The translations under genes and the position numbers were made by a program. DNA of 9,124 bases from positions 1 through 9,124 of the forward strand of contig CAZAMT010000161.1 in NCBI GenBank assembly GCA_964486145.1, given 5' to 3'. The notes below the pieces were generated by a model. That model made no database searches, was not told the DNA's origin, and saw only the letters and a program-made list of their open reading frames with translations. Of this stretch, positions 6,787 to 9,124 are shown one piece after another; position 1 is the stretch's first letter, and the number at the start of each line of letters is the position of its first letter. This DNA comes from CAZAMT01 sp964486145 (GTDB taxonomy: Bacteria > Bacteroidota > Bacteroidia > Bacteroidales > JAAAOM01).

Positions 6787-8067
6787 ATGGCAAAAAATGT
6801 AATTGTAGCACAATCCGGTGGACCTTCGCCGGTAATAAACAGCTCTCTCAGAGGAATTATTGAAGCATGCAAACGTTTTCCGGAAACTTTTGGAACCGTT
6901 TACGGTGGCTGGCATGGTATTGAAGGGGTGTTGAAAGAAGAACTTTTAAACCTGTCGGATCAGGATCCGGATGAAATTGCCCTGCTAAGGACAACCCCGG
7001 CTGCCGGAAGCATCGGTACCTGTCGTTACAAACTAAAAGATCACCAGGAAAAGGATATGGAACGTGTGATGGAAGTTTTCAAAGCACATGACGTTGGTTA
7101 TTTCTTTTACATCGGTGGTAACGACTCACAGCACACCGCTTTCAGAGTGAGTGAAATGGCAAAGCAAAAAGGCCTTGATGTAACTGCTGTGGGGGTACCA
7201 AAGACCATTGACAATGATGTGGGAGACAGTGAATTTAAACTGATTGACCACACACCCGGATATGGAAGCGTAGCACGCTACTGGTCGCACATTATTCAAA
7301 ATGCAAACGAGGAAAACATGGGTTCATCTCCTGCCGACCCTGTGCTTGTGATACAGGCCATGGGCCGAAAAATCGGGTATATTCCGGCTGCCGCCCGCCT
7401 TGCTGATCCGAACAGGGAAATGCCATTGCAAATATACCTGACCGAATCAAAAATCACGATTGATGACCTTGTCGAGAAAGTAAATGCGCAGGTAGCAAAA
7501 GACGGAAGATGTATTGTTGTCATAAGCGAAGGATTTGATGTAGGTGATATCGGTGAGGTAAAAGATTCTTTCGGTCACACATCCTTTGGCTCAAGCAAAG
7601 TTTCAGTGCAACAAACCGTGGTGAACTATCTTAACGACAAAGGTATAAAGGCCAGAGGGGCTGCGCGAGGCCAGGTCATGGGTACAGATCAGAGACATTC
7701 CATAATTTATGGATCTACCATTGACTTGGATGAAGCGTACCGTGTAGGTCAAAAGGCTGTGGATATTGCAGTCAACGATGGAAATGGATGGATGGCCACC
7801 ATGCTGCGCGAATCTGGTTTTATTTACAATATCAAATATGATAAGGTGCCACTCGAGAAAGTTGCCCTGTCAGAACGTTTTTTTCCTGAAAAATGGATTG
7901 ACAGCAGTCGTGTTGATGTTACCGATGAATTCCTTGATTATGTTCGTCCGCTTATTGGCGAAGACTGGATATCGGTGCCTATTATCAACGGTAAACAACG
8001 CTTTACAAGGTTTAAACCTATGTTTGCTGATAAGAAACTGTCGGAATACACTCCGGAAGCTTATTAA
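6787..8067 (+). CDS. PfkA-family 6-phosphofructokinase, probably pyrophosphate-dependent type
   Basis: This 426-residue PfkA-superfamily kinase would normally phosphorylate fructose 6-phosphate at C1. Motifs in order are the nucleotide/PPi-binding AQSGGP (8-13), TTPAAGSIGTCRY (69-81), GGNDS (110-114), PKTIDND (138-144) with the catalytic Asp pair, MGR (192-194), SEG (247-249) and a likely sugar-phosphate region with Arg294 and Arg303. ATP enzymes carry GGDGS and PGTIDND. The Asp at the fourth position of GGNDS and the Lys in PKTIDND mark the PPi-dependent type. Asn replaces the usual Mg-binding Asp, as I recall for a GGNDS clade of PFKs. No Arg is seen near 185 where E. coli PfkA has the phosphate-binding Arg162, judged by eye. 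It lies 67 bp before a HAD hydrolase, probably as an operon pair. In a uronate locus the true substrate may differ from fructose 6-phosphate. Family is firm; phosphoryl donor and substrate are inferred. Confidence 0.88.
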   Translation: MAKNVIVAQSGGPSPVINSSLRGIIEACKRFPETFGTVYGGWHGIEGVLKEELLNLSDQDPDEIALLRTTPAAGSIGTCRYKLKDHQEKDMERVMEVFKAHDVGYFFYIGGNDSQHTAFRVSEMAKQKGLDVTAVGVPKTIDNDVGDSEFKLIDHTPGYGSVARYWSHIIQNANEENMGSSPADPVLVIQAMGRKIGYIPAAARLADPNREMPLQIYLTESKITIDDLVEKVNAQVAKDGRCIVVISEGFDVGDIGEVKDSFGHTSFGSSKVSVQQTVVNYLNDKGIKARGAARGQVMGTDQRHSIIYGSTIDLDEAYRVGQKAVDIAVNDGNGWMATMLRESGFIYNIKYDKVPLEKVALSERFFPEKWIDSSRVDVTDEFLDYVRPLIGEDWISVPIINGKQRFTRFKPMFADKKLSEYTPEAY

Positions 8068-8134
8068 AAAATTAAATATCAAATAACAAGAAGTAAATTT
8101 CAAATCTCAACATTAAACATTAAATATTTTCAAT

Positions 8135-9016
8135 ATGAACCCACAGGAAGAATTAAAAAAACTGCAGCCCACGAAAGAGTTCTTTGTAGGAATTGACTCT
8201 GACGGTTGCGTTTTCGATACAATGGAAATTAAACAAAAAGAATGTTTTTGTCCGAATTTTATAAAGCATTATAAACTCCAGAATGTTTCAAAATATGCCA
8301 GGGAAACATGGGAGTTCGTGAACTTATATTCCAAAACCCGCGGGGTAAACCGGTTTTTGGCAGTAATTGAAGCCATTAAACTTTTAGGTGAGCGCCCGGA
8401 AGTAAAAGCCAGGGGTACAAAAATGCCTGATATTCAGCCACTCATCGACTGGACTAAAGAAGAAACCAAATTGGGAAATCCTGCATTGGAAAAGTTTGTG
8501 AAGGAAAATCCAAATCCAACCATGGAGTATATTTTTGAATGGTCTAAGCAGGTAAACAGAGACATCGCTGATATGGTTTTTGGTATAGGACCCTTCCCTT
8601 ATGTAAAGGATTGCCTGGATAAAATGAATGAAAAAGCTGATGCCATCGTGGTTTCGCAAACACCTGTAGAAGCACTGGTAAGAGAATGGGAGGAAAACAA
8701 AATTGACGATCAGGTACATGTTATTGCCGGGCAGGAATACGGTACCAAGAAAGAACATTTGGAAATGGCTGCAACAGGAAAGTATCCTGCGGATAAGATC
8801 CTTATGATAGGCGATGCACCCGGAGACAGGAAGGCAGCGGAAGCAAATGGTGTTTTGTTTTATCCAATTAATCCCGGCCACGAAGAAGCATCGTGGGAAC
8901 AATTATTTAAAGAAGGGCTGGATAAGTTTTTCGCGGGATCTTACGCTGGAGATTACCAGCAAAAGCTGATTAAGGAATTTGAAGGCTTTCTGCCGGAAAC
9001 TCCGCCATGGAAATAG
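8135..9016 (+). CDS. HAD-superfamily hydrolase, probable small-molecule phosphatase
   Basis: This 293-residue cytoplasmic protein has all four HAD motifs: DSDGCVFDT (motif I, nucleophile Asp21 and acid/base Asp23), VVSQTP (motif II, Ser174), a Lys at 205-206 in GTKKEH (motif III), and MIGDAPGD (motif IV, Asp227 and Asp231). The stretch from about 30 to 150 is helical-looking and should be a C1-type cap that sets substrate choice. The intact catalytic set indicates an active phosphohydrolase rather than a structural relic. The substrate is not recognisable from sequence. The gene follows the PFK-family gene by 67 bp and probably shares its transcript, so a sugar phosphate made or used by that kinase is a reasonable guess. 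The start MNPQEELKKL is supported by the distance to motif I. The sequence ends in PETPPWK without truncation. Confidence 0.85.
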   Translation: MNPQEELKKLQPTKEFFVGIDSDGCVFDTMEIKQKECFCPNFIKHYKLQNVSKYARETWEFVNLYSKTRGVNRFLAVIEAIKLLGERPEVKARGTKMPDIQPLIDWTKEETKLGNPALEKFVKENPNPTMEYIFEWSKQVNRDIADMVFGIGPFPYVKDCLDKMNEKADAIVVSQTPVEALVREWEENKIDDQVHVIAGQEYGTKKEHLEMAATGKYPADKILMIGDAPGDRKAAEANGVLFYPINPGHEEASWEQLFKEGLDKFFAGSYAGDYQQKLIKEFEGFLPETPPWK

Positions 9017-9036
9017 GATAGAGTATTAGTGACTTA

Positions 9037-9067
9037 GTTGTGACTGAAAAATGACTTATCAGACAAC
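9037..9067 (+). terminator. Weak stem-loop downstream of the HAD gene, possible terminator
   Basis: GTTGT (9037-9041) pairs with ACAAC (9063-9067), and CTGA (9044-9047) pairs with TCAG (9059-9062), leaving a two-base bulge and an 11-base loop. It begins 20 bp after the HAD stop codon. Only a poor T-rich stretch follows, so intrinsic termination is uncertain. The same region has three TGACT repeats (9030, 9041 and 9052). Confidence 0.25.
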
Positions 9068-9118
9068 CTCGTTTCTACCCATTGGTACCGGGAGCTGACA
9101 ACTCGAATTAAAAAACAG

Positions 9119-9124
9119 ATGAAA
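9119..9124 (+). other. Possible first two codons of a downstream gene cut by the window edge
   Basis: The window ends ATG AAA after an A-rich leader (AATTAAAAAACAG), which resembles the initiation context of other genes here. With only two codons, nothing can be said about the product, and this may be chance. Confidence 0.2.

Noticed and set aside
8384..8902. 172-codon open frame on the minus strand inside the HAD gene
   Set aside because: It is fully antisense to a gene with all HAD motifs intact; its Phe/Cys/Ile/His-rich composition is typical of a reverse-strand shadow, and no family is recognisable.

Overview
The window looks like a chromosomal hexuronate-utilisation locus from a member of the Bacteroidota, perhaps a Marinilabiliales/Prolixibacteraceae-like lineage, though that rank is a guess. 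The grounds are moderately AT-rich DNA, intergenic regions dominated by A and T, the lack of clear Shine-Dalgarno sequences before starts, a good match to the Bacteroidota promoter -7 element (TAnnTTTG), and the gene style (UxaE-type epimerase, SDR-type mannonate oxidoreductase). No rRNA, tRNA, insertion sequence or CRISPR array is visible.

Layout: two divergent transcription units flank a control region at about 2802-2967. Leftward run uxaE (1554-2801) and uxaC (1-1410). Rightward run a LacI-family regulator (2968-4035), an SDR oxidoreductase of the fructuronate/mannonate type (4053-4898), uxuA (4993-6216), a decayed gene relic (6264-6750), a PfkA-family phosphofructokinase of pyrophosphate-dependent type (6787-8067) and a HAD-superfamily hydrolase (8135-9016). 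The last ~100 bases hold a weak stem and possibly the first two codons of another gene.

Function: UxaC isomerises D-glucuronate to D-fructuronate and D-galacturonate to D-tagaturonate. UxaE epimerises tagaturonate to fructuronate. The SDR enzyme reduces fructuronate to D-mannonate, and UxuA dehydrates that to 2-keto-3-deoxygluconate (KDG). Both hexuronates therefore converge on one short route, with no need for tagaturonate reductase (UxaB) or altronate dehydratase (UxaA). KDG kinase and KDPG aldolase are not in the window. The LacI protein probably represses both units through two nearly identical 18-bp operators whose centres lie 76 bp apart between the divergent genes.

Points of interest: the regulator has no ATG, GTG or TTG before its DNA-binding domain and may start at ATT. 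A PFK-like kinase and a HAD hydrolase follow the uronate genes without an obvious step in the textbook pathway. A lipoprotein-like gene between uxuA and the kinase has decayed through a poly-A frameshift, internal loss and stop codons.
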